Shown: positions 17,514 through 27,500 of the stretch, piece by piece
How positions within the stretch are numbered: position 1 is the stretch's first letter
How the letters are laid out: every line of letters begins with the position of its first letter
Assembly (NCBI RefSeq): GCF_017309075.1
Contig: NZ_JAEMGS010000012.1
Location: forward strand, 1-64,000
DNA from: Motiliproteus sp. SC1-56
Lineage (GTDB): Bacteria > Pseudomonadota > Gammaproteobacteria > Pseudomonadales > Balneatricaceae
Direction of reading: 5' to 3'
DNA: 64,000 nt
Translations under genes and position numbers: made by a program
The notes under the pieces: generated by a model
The model's input: the letters and a program-made list of their open reading frames with translations, nothing else
Told to the model about the DNA's origin: nothing
Database searches by the model: none

Positions 17514-18299
17514 ATGGAAAAGAAAATTCGCGTACTCTCCCGTGGTTTGCAGATCATCGAGTGCCTGGGTAGCGAGAGCCGGGTCTCGCTGGCGCAGCTG
17601 AACCGGGTGACCGGGCTGCCCAAGAGCACACTGCTGCGGATTCTGCATACCCTTCAGGTGCTGGGCTGGGTCTACCGCAGCCGTCGTGACGACTGTTACC
17701 GGCTCTCCTACCGGCTGCAAGGACTCGGGGATGGTTTGCTGGCCGCCGATGCCCTGGCCGAAGCCTCCGGTCCGATTCTCGACGAGCTGCAGCGCCGCCT
17801 CTTCTGGCCTTCCTACCTGGCGGTGCGCCGGGGCCTGGCCATGGAAGTGGTGGAACGCACCCGCACCAAGCGGGTGCTGGTGGTGAACCCCGAGGTGCTG
17901 GGGGTGCGGGCGGAGATGCTGCGTTCAGCCATCGGCCACGCCTACCTGGGCCACTGCAGCGAGACCGAGCGTGAGGAGATTCTGGAGCGCCTGGCCAGCG
18001 GGGGCGGCGAAGCGGGGCGCCTGGCGCGGGACCGGATCTGGGTGGAGGAGACCCTGGCCCAGGTCCGTAAACGCGGCTACGGGCGACGTGAGCCCAACCA
18101 GTGGCCGGCTCCGGCCACGGATCTCTGCGCCATTGCGGTGCCGGTTTTCGTGCAGGGCCGGGTCAAGGCCTGTCTTAACCTGGTCTGGCCGGAGGGCGCG
18201 GTCGAATCCGGGCGGGAACGCACCCATCTCTTCCCCCAGTTGCGCGCGGCGGCTGACCGCCTGGCCGAGGCCCTTGAGCAAAGCGCGCTCGCCTTCTGA
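17514..18299 (+). CDS. IclR-family transcriptional regulator 2
   Basis: The 261-residue protein aligns along its whole length with the preceding regulator: GLPKSTLLRILHTLQVLGWVYRS, VRRGLAMEVVER and ETEREEILERLA occur in both. The start is ATG 17514, four bases after the previous stop with GAGGGG as the ribosome-binding site. The two probably arose by tandem duplication and may form mixed tetramers or answer different ligands. A strong hairpin follows the gene. Confidence 0.88.
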   Translation: MEKKIRVLSRGLQIIECLGSESRVSLAQLNRVTGLPKSTLLRILHTLQVLGWVYRSRRDDCYRLSYRLQGLGDGLLAADALAEASGPILDELQRRLFWPSYLAVRRGLAMEVVERTRTKRVLVVNPEVLGVRAEMLRSAIGHAYLGHCSETEREEILERLASGGGEAGRLARDRIWVEETLAQVRKRGYGRREPNQWPAPATDLCAIAVPVFVQGRVKACLNLVWPEGAVESGRERTHLFPQLRAAADRLAEALEQSALAF

Positions 18300-18325
18300 G
18301 AACACCCCGCCCCCTTCAAGCCCTG

Positions 18326-18356
18326 TTCCCCGCGTCGACCCGCTTTACGCGGGGAA
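18326..18356 (+). terminator. Hairpin after the iclR pair
   Basis: TTCCCCGCGT and ACGCGGGGAA form a 10-bp stem with an 11-nt loop, 26 bases after the second iclR stop. No T run follows, so termination is only probable. Confidence 0.5.
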
Positions 18357-18398
18357 ATCGCGCTGCGCATGGGATATGTCAACGCATGCCGGCATGGA

Positions 18399-18415
18399 AT
18401 TCCGCCTAGTGGAAT
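18399..18415. promoter_or_regulatory. IclR-type operator before the ABC transporter operon
   Basis: ATTCCGCCTAGTGGAAT matches the RTTCCR-N5-YGGAAY pattern seen at four other promoters. It lies about 180 bp before the substrate-binding protein gene. Confidence 0.68.
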
Positions 18416-18453
18416 AGTGCACGGAAGGCGCCTTCACTTTATTTAAAGCCTGA

Positions 18454-18467
18454 TGCACTATAAATCA
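18454..18467 (+). promoter_or_regulatory. TGCACTATAA-type box in the ABC transporter promoter
   Basis: TGCACTATAAATCA contains a TATAAA -10-like hexamer and one intact TGCA. It resembles the pad operon box and the full TGCA-N6-TGCA palindromes near dch and gcdH. Confidence 0.5.
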
Positions 18468-18593
18468 CGTTGCGCACCGTATTGGTCAGAAGGACCTGTC
18501 TCAAAGAGGAGGTTTTGAAAAGGTTCTGAATTATATTTCCTGTTTCGAGTTGTATTACAAAAATAAATAACCACTCAAGTAAGGATTAGAATC

Positions 18594-19748
18594 ATGAGAA
18601 AGCCCAGCAAGTGCCTGATCGGGATGGCGGCTGCCGCCATGACTACCACCCTGGTTGTGTCCCCGACCCAGGCCGCCAGCGACGCGATCAAGGTCGGCAC
18701 CTTTCTAGCCGTGACCGGACCGGCCTCCTTCCTGGGGGACCCGGAGCTGAAAACCCTGCAGCTCTATATTGACGAGGTGAACGCCCAGGGCGGCGTGGAT
18801 GGCCGTCCCGTGGAGCTGATTCACTACGATACCGGCGGCAACGCCAAAAAGGCCGTTAGCTTCGCCAAGCGGCTGATCAAGAACGACAAGGTGGATGTCA
18901 TCGTTGGGGGCTCCACCTCGGGCAGCACCCTGGCTGCGATGCCAGAGATCTCCAAGTCCGGCGTGCCCTTCATCTCCCTGGCGGGCTCGGTGAAGATCAT
19001 CGACCCGGTCGACAAGTGGACCTTCAAAACCCCCCACACCGACCGCATGGCAGCGGCCAAGGTGTTTGACGACATGCGCAAGCGTGGCATCAGCAAGGTG
19101 GCCTTGATCAGCGGCGACGGCGGCTTCGGCAAGTCCGGCCGGGCCCAGTCCCTGGCGCTGGCGTCGGAATATGGCATCGAGATCGTGGCAGACGAGTCCT
19201 ACGGTAGCAAGGACACCGACATGACCACCCAGCTGACCAAGATCCGCGCCACCGGCGCCGAGGCGATCCTCAATTTCGGTTTCGGTTCGGGGCCGGCCAT
19301 CGTCACCAAGAATATTCGCCAGCTGGGCATCGAGTTGCCGGTCTACCAGTCCCACGGCGTCGCTTCCAAGAAATACATCGAGCTGGCCGGTGATGCCGCC
19401 GAAGGGGTGCGCCTGCCTGCCGCCGCACTGCTGGTGGCCGACAAGCTTGATGACGGTGACGCCCAGAAACCGGTGTTGATCTCCTACAAGACCAACTACG
19501 AATCCAAGCACGGCCCGGTCTCCACCTTTGGTGGGCACGCCTACGACGGACTCAAAATCGCCCTGGAGGCGATCGACCGCGCCGACTCCACCGACAAGGA
19601 GCGGGTGCGCAGCGAGATCGAGGCAACCCAGGGCTTCGTCGGTACCGGCGGCATCTTCAACATGAGCCAGAACGACCACCTGGGGCTGGACCAGAACGCG
19701 TTTCGGATGCTGGAAATCCGCAACGGGGACTGGGTGCTGGTGGATTAA
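18594..19748 (+). CDS. Branched-chain amino acid-type ABC transporter, periplasmic substrate-binding protein
   Basis: The 384-residue protein has a signal peptide (MRKPSKCLIGM, hydrophobic stretch, cleavage near TQAA) and a type I periplasmic binding fold: IKVGTFLAVTGPASFLGDPE and the GGSTSGSTLAAMPEISKSGVPFIS-like segment. The LivK/HbaE-like family binds amino acids or aromatic acids. Placed beside pad genes and under an IclR-type operator, it probably captures phenylacetate or a related aromatic acid. It is the first gene of a five-component operon plus a CBS-ACT gene. Confidence 0.88.
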   Translation: MRKPSKCLIGMAAAAMTTTLVVSPTQAASDAIKVGTFLAVTGPASFLGDPELKTLQLYIDEVNAQGGVDGRPVELIHYDTGGNAKKAVSFAKRLIKNDKVDVIVGGSTSGSTLAAMPEISKSGVPFISLAGSVKIIDPVDKWTFKTPHTDRMAAAKVFDDMRKRGISKVALISGDGGFGKSGRAQSLALASEYGIEIVADESYGSKDTDMTTQLTKIRATGAEAILNFGFGSGPAIVTKNIRQLGIELPVYQSHGVASKKYIELAGDAAEGVRLPAAALLVADKLDDGDAQKPVLISYKTNYESKHGPVSTFGGHAYDGLKIALEAIDRADSTDKERVRSEIEATQGFVGTGGIFNMSQNDHLGLDQNAFRMLEIRNGDWVLVD

Positions 19749-19832
19749 CACCGGCGCGCTTCTTCTCAGCGACAACCTGAACGCCGCTTCTGCCCCCGAG
19801 CGCGGAAGCGGTTGCCGGGTGGGGTAAGGCTT

Positions 19833-20708
19833 ATGTTTGATCAGATCATCCAGTTTCTGGTGACCGGCCTTTCGGTCGGCTCCACCTATGCCCTGGTGGG
19901 CTTGGGGTTCGCCATCATCTACAACGCCTCGGGGGTGGTGAATTTCGCCCAGGGGGAGTTCGTGATGCTGGGGGCGATGTCGGCCATCGGCCTGCTGGCG
20001 GCCGGGGTTCCCTATCCCCTGGCGCTGTTGGTGGCCATCGCAATCGTTACCCTGGTGGGGCTTGCCCTCAACCGCTTTGCCATTGAGCCGGCGCGGGGAG
20101 CGTCGGTGGTTGCCACCATCATCATCACCATCGGCGCCTCGATCTTCCTGCGCGGCGCCGCGCTGCTGATCTGGGGTAAAGACATTTTCAGCATGGCGCC
20201 GTTTTCCGGCAGCGAGCCGATCGAAATCGGCAGCGCCACGGTGGTGCCCCAGAACCTCTGGATCATGGGGGTCACGGTGGGCCTGGTGCTGCTGGTGCGC
20301 TACTTCTTTGACCGCACCCTGCTGGGCAAGGCCATTCTCGCCTGCTCCTGCAACCAGACCGCGGCCCAGCTGGTGGGGGTCAACGTCAAGCTGATGCTGC
20401 TGACCTCCTACGGGCTCTCTGCCGCCATCGGTGCCATCGCGGGACTGTTGATTGCGCCCATCGCCTTCACCTCCTTTGACGCCGGCACCATGCTCGGTCT
20501 CAAGGGCTTCTCAGCGGCGATTCTCGGCGGTATGGGCAGCTCCATGGGCGCCGTGGCGGGCGGCCTGGTGCTGGGGCTGCTGGAGTCCCTCGGCGCCGGA
20601 CTGATCTCTTCCGGCTACAAGGACGCCATGGCCTTCGTGATCATCCTGGCGGTGCTCTTCTTCCGGCCCAGCGGGCTCTTCGGACACAAATCGGTGGATC
20701 GCGTATGA
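19833..20708 (+). CDS. Branched-chain-type ABC transporter permease (LivH-like)
   Basis: The 291-residue inner-membrane protein has about eight hydrophobic helices and LivH features: TGLSVGSTYALVGLGFAIIY and VVNFAQGEFVMLGAM. It forms the translocation pore with the next gene. The start at 19833 (MFDQIIQFL) follows GGGGTAAGG; the upstream in-frame extension was rejected. The stop overlaps the next ATG by 4 bp. Confidence 0.9.
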   Translation: MFDQIIQFLVTGLSVGSTYALVGLGFAIIYNASGVVNFAQGEFVMLGAMSAIGLLAAGVPYPLALLVAIAIVTLVGLALNRFAIEPARGASVVATIIITIGASIFLRGAALLIWGKDIFSMAPFSGSEPIEIGSATVVPQNLWIMGVTVGLVLLVRYFFDRTLLGKAILACSCNQTAAQLVGVNVKLMLLTSYGLSAAIGAIAGLLIAPIAFTSFDAGTMLGLKGFSAAILGGMGSSMGAVAGGLVLGLLESLGAGLISSGYKDAMAFVIILAVLFFRPSGLFGHKSVDRV

Positions 20709-21706
20709 AACGTCTCGGCGGATTTTACAGCTATGCGGCCCTGGTGGTGTTGCTGCCGGTGTTCTTTCCGGAGAACTACTTCGTCACCGTGGTGGGGGCC
20801 ACCATCCTGCTCAACGTCATTCTGGCGGTGGGGCTGAATCTCTTTATCGGTTACGCGGGGCAGATTTCCCTGGGCCACGCTGCCTTTTTCGGCATCGGCG
20901 CCTACAGCTCGGCGATCCTGACCACCCGCTTCGGCTGGAGCCCCTGGCTGGCTATGGTGGCGGGGCTGGCGCTGGTCTATCTGATCGCCAACCTGGTGTC
21001 GCGGCCGATTCTCAAGCTCAAGGGGCACTACCTGGCGATGGCGACCCTGGGGTTCGGCATCATCGTCAATATCATTCTGGTGCAGGAGGCCCGGTGGACC
21101 GGCGGCCCTGACGGGTTGGGGGATATTCCCACCCTCTCGCTGTTCGGTTTTGAGATCGACAGCGACCTGCGCTGGTACGGCCTGATCGCGGCGGTGTCGC
21201 TGATGGTGGTGCTGATCTCGCTGAATATCATCGACTCCCGGGCGGGGCGCGAACTGCGGGCGGTGCACGGCTCCGAGTTCGCCGCTCAGATGATGGGGGT
21301 GAACACGGTGCGCACCCGCACCAATGTCTTCGTGCTCTCGGCGATGCTCGCTTCCCTGGCGGGAAGCCTGTTCGCCCACCAGCAGGCCTTCGTCAGCCCC
21401 GAATCCTTCGGTTTCTTCTTCTCCATCGAGATCGTCACCATGGTGGTCCTGGGCGGCATGGCCTCAACCTTCGGCGCGGTGTTCGGCGCCATCGCCCTGA
21501 CGCTGCTACCGGAGCTGCTGGTGGTGTTCGAGGATTACGAAATGCTGATTTTCGGCGCCATCCTCATGGGCGTCATGATTTTCATGCCCCAGGGGCTTTT
21601 TGTTGCCATCGCCCGCTGGCTGCGGCCGCGGCTCAAGCAGTTGCGGCCGCCGGGGCTGGCACCCAAGCCGCTGGCCAGCCGGGAAAAACTGGAGTGTGAC
21701 CTATGA
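20705..21706 (+). CDS. Branched-chain-type ABC transporter permease (LivM-like)
   Basis: The 333-residue membrane protein is the second permease: AVGLNLFIGYAGQISLGHAAFF is the LivM signature, and the helices continue to about residue 300. Its ATG lies within the previous stop region (ATGA overlap), and its own end overlaps the first ATPase gene by 4 bp, so the operon is translationally coupled. Confidence 0.9.
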   Translation: MKRLGGFYSYAALVVLLPVFFPENYFVTVVGATILLNVILAVGLNLFIGYAGQISLGHAAFFGIGAYSSAILTTRFGWSPWLAMVAGLALVYLIANLVSRPILKLKGHYLAMATLGFGIIVNIILVQEARWTGGPDGLGDIPTLSLFGFEIDSDLRWYGLIAAVSLMVVLISLNIIDSRAGRELRAVHGSEFAAQMMGVNTVRTRTNVFVLSAMLASLAGSLFAHQQAFVSPESFGFFFSIEIVTMVVLGGMASTFGAVFGAIALTLLPELLVVFEDYEMLIFGAILMGVMIFMPQGLFVAIARWLRPRLKQLRPPGLAPKPLASREKLECDL

Positions 21707-22464
21707 ATATTCTCGAGGCGGCGCACCTGGACAAGTATTTCGGCGGTGTGGCGGCGGTCACCGACTTGAGCTTCCAGGTGCCCAAGGGCTCCATCTATTC
21801 GGTGATCGGTCCCAACGGGGCCGGCAAGACCACCCTGTTCAACATGCTCTGCGGTTACTACGTCCCCAACGGCGGCTCCATCACGTTTGCCGGCAAGGAG
21901 CTGGTGGGGCTGGAAACCCACGAGATCGCGGCCCGGGGGATCTCCCGCACTTTCCAGAACCTGCAGGTGTTCTACAACATGACGGTGCTGGAGAACGTGA
22001 TGGTCGGCTGCCATTTGCGCACCCACACCGGGCTGATCAAGGCGGCATTGCGCCTGCCGTCGGTGGTGCGCGAGGAGCGCCGGGTGCGGGAGTGGTCGAT
22101 GGAGGCGCTGGAACTCTGTGGCCTGGAGCACCTGGCCGAGCGAGAGGCGGGCGCGCTGCCTTACGGTGAGCTCAAGCGCCTGGAAATCGCCCGGGCCCTG
22201 GCCTCGGCGCCGGAGTTCCTGGCCATGGACGAACCGGCGGCGGGGCTCAACGACACCGAGACGCTGGAGATGCGGGCGCTGATCCAGCGCCTCAAGGGGC
22301 GCGGCATCACGATCCTGCTGGTGGAGCACAACATGGGGCTGGTGATGGAGGTCTCCGACCGGGTGCTGGTACTGGGCTTTGGCAGCCTGCTGGCCGAGGG
22401 CACCCCCGAGGAGGTGCAGAACAACCCGGATGTGATCAAGGCCTACCTGGGGGAGGAAGTCTGA
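21703..22464 (+). CDS. ABC transporter ATP-binding protein (LivG-like)
   Basis: The 253-residue ATPase has Walker A GPNGAGKTT, signature-like ALPYGELKRLEIARAL and Walker B EFLAMDEPAAGLN, with the DTETLEMRALIQRL region typical of LivG. It powers import with the LivF-like partner. The signature begins LPYGE rather than LSGGQ, a common variant in this subfamily. It shares one base with the next start. Confidence 0.9.
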   Translation: MNILEAAHLDKYFGGVAAVTDLSFQVPKGSIYSVIGPNGAGKTTLFNMLCGYYVPNGGSITFAGKELVGLETHEIAARGISRTFQNLQVFYNMTVLENVMVGCHLRTHTGLIKAALRLPSVVREERRVREWSMEALELCGLEHLAEREAGALPYGELKRLEIARALASAPEFLAMDEPAAGLNDTETLEMRALIQRLKGRGITILLVEHNMGLVMEVSDRVLVLGFGSLLAEGTPEEVQNNPDVIKAYLGEEV

Positions 22465-23228
22465 TGGGCGCTGAATCGTTATCCCGCGAATCGGCGGCCG
22501 CCGTCGAGAACCCGGCCCCGGCCCTGGCGGTGCGCGGCCTTTGCAGCCACTACGGCCCGGTGCAGGCGATTGCCGATATTGACCTTGACGTCTACCCCGG
22601 CGAGCTGGTGACCATTGTCGGGGCCAACGGGGCGGGCAAGACCACCCTGCTCCACACTCTTTCCGGGGTACAGGCTGCCAGCGGCGGCAGCGTCACCTTT
22701 GACGGCAGCGACATCACCAATCGGCCGGCCCACCGCATCACCGCCCGCGGCATCTGCCACTCGCCCGAGGGGCGCCAGGTGTTCGCCCCCCTGAGCGTGG
22801 AGGACAACCTGCTGCTGGGCGCCTTCGCCCGCCGCGAGGACAAAGCGGCGATTCAGGCGGAAATAGCGCACATCTACGGCCTCTTCCCGGTACTTGAAGA
22901 GAAGCGGGCCCTGGCGGCCGGCACGCTCTCCGGGGGCCAGCAGCAGATGCTGGCAATCGGCCGGGCGCTCATGGGACGGCCCAAGCTGTTGTTGCTGGAC
23001 GAACCCTCCATGGGCCTTTCGCCGCTTTTGGTCAGCGAGATCTTCCGGGTGATTCGGGAGCTCAATGACCAAGGGGTGACCATTTTGCTGGTGGAGCAGA
23101 ATGCCCGTGCCGCGCTGCAGATTGCGGATCGGGGATATGTATTGGAGTCGGGGCGGGTGGCGCTTTGTGCCTCGGCCGCCGAATTGCTGCAAGACGAGTC
23201 CGTGCGAAAAGCTTACCTGGGGCACTGA
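22464..23228 (+). CDS. ABC transporter ATP-binding protein (LivF-like)
   Basis: The 254-residue ATPase has Walker A GANGAGKTT, signature LSGGQQQMLAIGRAL and Walker B LLLLDEPSMGLSPLL, as in LivF. A 20-residue Ala/Glu-rich N-terminal extension precedes the ATPase domain. The start codon overlaps the previous stop by one base. It completes the liv-type transporter. Confidence 0.9.
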   Translation: MGAESLSRESAAAVENPAPALAVRGLCSHYGPVQAIADIDLDVYPGELVTIVGANGAGKTTLLHTLSGVQAASGGSVTFDGSDITNRPAHRITARGICHSPEGRQVFAPLSVEDNLLLGAFARREDKAAIQAEIAHIYGLFPVLEEKRALAAGTLSGGQQQMLAIGRALMGRPKLLLLDEPSMGLSPLLVSEIFRVIRELNDQGVTILLVEQNARAALQIADRGYVLESGRVALCASAAELLQDESVRKAYLGH

Positions 23229-23256
23229 GTCCCCGCCCGATAAGAGGATTGAGCCG

Positions 23257-23919
23257 ATGTATGTGGAAACGATCATGACCACCGAGGTGCTGACGGTGGA
23301 GGAAGGGACCCGAATGAGCCACCTGGCGGGGCTGATGCAGGCCCGGCGCATTCGCCATATGCCCGTCGTGGACGGCGACGGGGCGCTCAAGGGAATCATC
23401 TCCCACCGCGACGTGCAGAAAGCCTCGCCATCGGATATCACCACCCTCTCCACCGGTGAGGTCAACTACCTGCTGTCGCAGCTCACCGCCAAGGACATCA
23501 TGCACCGCAGTGTCACCACCTGCACGCCGGATACCCTGGTCGAGGATGCCGCCTGCCTGATGCGCGAGCAGACCATCGGCTGCCTGCCGGTGGTGAAGGA
23601 AGGGAAACTGGTGGGGATTCTCACCGGGGTGGACCTGCTCGACTTCTTCTTGGATATCACCGGCTGTCGCAGCAAGGATGCGTCACGCATCTGCATCCGC
23701 CTCGAAGACCGCCAGGGAGTGTTGTCCAAACTGCTGGGCTGTCTCAGCGAGCTGGGCGGCTACGTGGTGAGTGTAATGACCCCCCAGAACCAGTCGCCGG
23801 GTGTGGGGCTGGAGCGGCAGGTGATTGTCCGCTACCGGGCGGATAACCCCCGCGAACTGAATCGCCAGCTGCAGGAGCGGGGGTACGAGTTGCTCAGCGC
23901 AGAGCTTCCCGAGGGCTGA
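23257..23919 (+). CDS. CBS-pair plus ACT-domain protein (AcuB-like)
   Basis: The 220-residue cytoplasmic protein starts MYVETIMTTEVLTVEEGTRM and holds two CBS motifs (HMPVVDGDGALKGIISHRDV and GCLPVVKEGKLVGILTGVDL), then a C-terminal ACT-like domain from RICIRLEDRQGVLSKLLGCL. CBS pairs bind adenine nucleotides and ACT domains bind amino acids or other small effectors, so a sensory role is likely. It is 28 bp after livF on the same strand and probably adjusts the transporter or the CoA ligases; no target is shown. Confidence 0.8.
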   Translation: MYVETIMTTEVLTVEEGTRMSHLAGLMQARRIRHMPVVDGDGALKGIISHRDVQKASPSDITTLSTGEVNYLLSQLTAKDIMHRSVTTCTPDTLVEDAACLMREQTIGCLPVVKEGKLVGILTGVDLLDFFLDITGCRSKDASRICIRLEDRQGVLSKLLGCLSELGGYVVSVMTPQNQSPGVGLERQVIVRYRADNPRELNRQLQERGYELLSAELPEG

Positions 23920-23946
23920 GAGTTACGGCCTCCTTCCCGCTTTTCC

Positions 23947-23984
23947 GGGGCGGTTGCCCCCGCCCTGAGCGGGGCAACCGCCCC
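23947..23984 (+). terminator. Long GC hairpin at the end of the transporter operon
   Basis: GGGGCGGTTGCCCC and GGGGCAACCGCCCC form a perfect 14-bp stem with a 10-nt loop, 27 bases after the CBS-ACT stop. There is no T tract, so it may terminate weakly or protect the 3' end. Confidence 0.6.
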
Positions 23985-24559
23985 CGTCCCCAAAAAACAT
24001 CTTCATACCCTGGCTTTATGGAGGTGGGACGGTTTGGTGAAAGTCAGTCCGTTGGACACCCGCAGTCAGGTGTTTTGATGCCCTGCTGGTCGTGACCAAC
24101 CAATGCCGGCTTATGGCCACCATTTCGGACCGTTAGATGTTGCGGATATTTGCTAACAGGAATGAGAGACAGCTCGCCAAAAGCGGACGCTTTTTTCCGC
24201 GGCTTGTGCTCGTTACGGGCACTTTGCCGTCATCGGCAACGTGAATCGATGGGAACAGGGTGATCTTAGCGTATGCGCCCAAAGCGCCACATTTAACACC
24301 TTGAATGACAATATCTTTCTACCTCTCTTCCCATTTATGAGAAATTCCCCCTCGTGCTTCCGAGCAGCGGTCCAGCAAAGATACTGGCGGGCTCTCGCAC
24401 CAAGATCTACAAGGCATTGATTTTAATGTGTTTGCAGCCGAAAATTAGCCGCCAAGAGAGCACTCGGTTAATGCTGGTGTAAATATTGCCTTCAATTAGT
24501 AGGGATTCTAGTCGCTTGCGGCAGGCACAGGTCTTTTCTTAATAAAGGGAACTTAATCA
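23985..24559. other. Gene-free 575-bp region before the giant secreted protein
   Basis: I see no coding region with codon use or family support here. The second half is richer in A and T and presumably carries the promoter of the next operon. A small AGCGGA/TCCGCG inverted repeat lies near 24181-24203. No operator of the three families found elsewhere is present. Confidence 0.6.
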
Positions 24560-27500
24560 GTGAATATCCAAGTTGTCTCAAAAATGACCTCAAGATCTCA
24601 TCAATCAGTTTCCGTTCTCTCTTTTTTTGCGCTGCTATTCAACTCAGTCAATGCCGTCCGCGGCTGGCTTGCCCAACGGCCATTCAGGGGAAGGGTCTCG
24701 GGTTTTGCCAACGCCGCATTGGCACTGACCCTTGCCCTTGGCCTGCTGTTTCCTGCCGGTTCTGCCTATGCAGCGACGGTCACAGTCCTGCCGAATGCAA
24801 AGAATGGAAGTGACAGTAGCGGCGAGAATCTCAGCGAGATAACAACGCAAAATGGCCCTGGCAGTCCGTCCAATGTGCAATTGCAGGCAAACAATGACGG
24901 TATGTACACGCTCGGGGATGGTGGTGGTCGAATGTATCTGGACGGCTTCGATACGTCCGCCCTTAGCGGGACGATCACTGCCGTGACGCTTCATCTGAGA
25001 TATGCGGTATCGAACGTCGACAAAAACTATGAAGGCACCAATAGAGTTCGATGGAGGTTACAGGGCGGGACGTTCGCGAATACGACAATACAGCCCACGA
25101 GTATAAGCGGCTGGAGCTCAGATCAGACCTACAACCTCTACGCTCAGGGGGTGGATACGATCGCCGAGATTCAGACGCTGGATATCGACTTTACCAATAA
25201 CGATGGTCGCAAGGAGGCCGTTCACTTCGACTACCTCTGGCTTGAGGTTACCTATACGGAGCCCAACAGTGCGCCGACCTTGACGACGATCACGACGTTG
25301 ACCGGTGCGACGGAGGACACGGGCTTTGCCATCAGCTACGCGGACCTGGCAGCAGCGGCCAATGAAGCCGATGCTGATGGTGATACCGTCAATTTCCGAA
25401 TTGAAGCGATCAGTACCGGCACGTTGACCCACAGTGTGGGTGGGGCGGTTGTGGCGGGTACGACCCTCCTCGAGGCGGGCGAGACGCTGACCTGGACCCC
25501 GGCTTCGAACGCGAACGGCAGCGCTCTGAATGCCTTCACTGTGGTTGCGCATGATGGCACGACGGTCTCGTCACCCGCCGTCCAGGTGAAGGTCGATGTC
25601 GCAGCGGCGAATGATACCCCGACGTTGACGACGATCTCGACGTTGAGCGGAGCGACCGAGGACACGGCCTTTGCCATCAGCTATGCGGACCTGGCAGCAG
25701 CGGCCAATGAAGCCGATGTTGATGGTGATACCGTCAATTTCCGGGTTGAGGCAATCAGTACCGGCACGTTGACCCACAGTGTGGATGGGGCGGTCGTGGT
25801 GGGCACCACCCTTCTGGAGGCGGGTGAGACGCTGACCTGGACTCCGGATGCGAACGCCAATGGCAATGGTCTGAATGCCTTCACGGTGGTTTCGCATGAC
25901 GGCACCACGGTCTCGTCACCCGCCGTTCAGGTGAAGGTCGATGTCGGTGCGGTGAACGATGTACCGACGATCTCGGCGATCTCGGATCCAGTGGCCTTTG
26001 CTGAAGATGGGAATACCGGACCGCTGTCGTTCACGGTCGATGAAGGAGGCGGCACGCCGGAGGACAGTCAGACGCTGACGGTGACAGCGACCAGTAATAA
26101 CACCACGCTGGTGCCGAACAATGCAGCGAATATAACGATCGCGTACTCGGACAACGGTGCGGCATCAGCCGATGCGTTGACACCAACGATCACGATCACG
26201 CCGGCGGCCAACGAAAGTGGCACGGCAACGATCACGGTGACGGTTCAAGACAATGGTGGCGGTACGGATACCGTCACCGAACAGTTCACGGTGACGGTCA
26301 ATGCGGTGAACGATGCACCGACGATCACGACGATCACGAATCAAACCATTGCTGAAGATGGGAATACCGGACCGCTGTCGTTCACGGTCGATGAAGGAGG
26401 CGGCACGCCGGAGGACAGTCAGACGCTGACGGTGACAGCGACCAGTAATAACACCACGCTGGTGCCGAACAATGCAGCGAATGTAACGATCGCGTACTCG
26501 GACAACGGTGCGGCATCAGCCGATGCGTTGACACCAACGATTACGATCACGCCGGCGGCCAACGAAAGTGGCACGGCAACTATCACGGTGACGGTTCAAG
26601 ACAATGGTGGCGGTACGGATACCGTCACCGAACAGTTCACGGTGACGGTCAGTGCGGTAGATGATCCGTCAACTCTGACGATGTCCCAGCCAAGTGGTCA
26701 AACTGTTACTCCCGGAACCTTCAATATCACCTACACGCTGAGTGACCCAGAAGGGGTTGCGACAGTCAGTTTCTTTTATGACACCACCGGGTCCGGATTC
26801 AGCGGCACGCCCATCGGCGGTTGTGCGGACCAAGTTGCCGGTACCGACCAGATCTGTGCGTGGGACACCAGCGGCCTGTCGGTCGGTACCTACCATGTCT
26901 ACGGCGTGCCCTCCGATTCCGGATCGAGTGCCTACTCGGCGGGGACACTGACAATTACCGCTGTAGATGATCCGTCAACGCTGACTATATCCCAGCCAAG
27001 TGGTCAAACTGTTGCACACGCAACCCCCTCTTTTGATATCACCTATACGCTGAGTGATCCGGAAGGGGTTGCGGAAGTTAATTTCTATTATGACACCACC
27101 GGGGCGGGATTCAGCGGCACGGCCATCACCGGTTGTCTGAACCAGGTTGCAGGTACCAACCTGACCTGTACGTGGGATACCAGCGGTCTGCCGGGCGGTA
27201 CCTACCATGTCTACGGCGTGCCCTCGGATTCCGGATCGAGTGCCTACTCGGCGGGAGCCCTGACGATTCTTCCCAATGTTACTCCGAGCATTACCAGTAG
27301 TGCCGCCACGACAGCAACCGAAGATATCCAGTACACCTACGGCCCGACAGTCAGCGATTCGGATGGTCCGGGGGCAACCTGGTCGAAGCTGGGCGGTGAT
27401 ACCTGCCCGACTAGTACCATCAATAGCAGCACGGGTGCCTACGCCTTTACCGCAGCCGGGCCTAATCCGATCAGCAGCTGCACGTTGTCGATCCAGGTCT

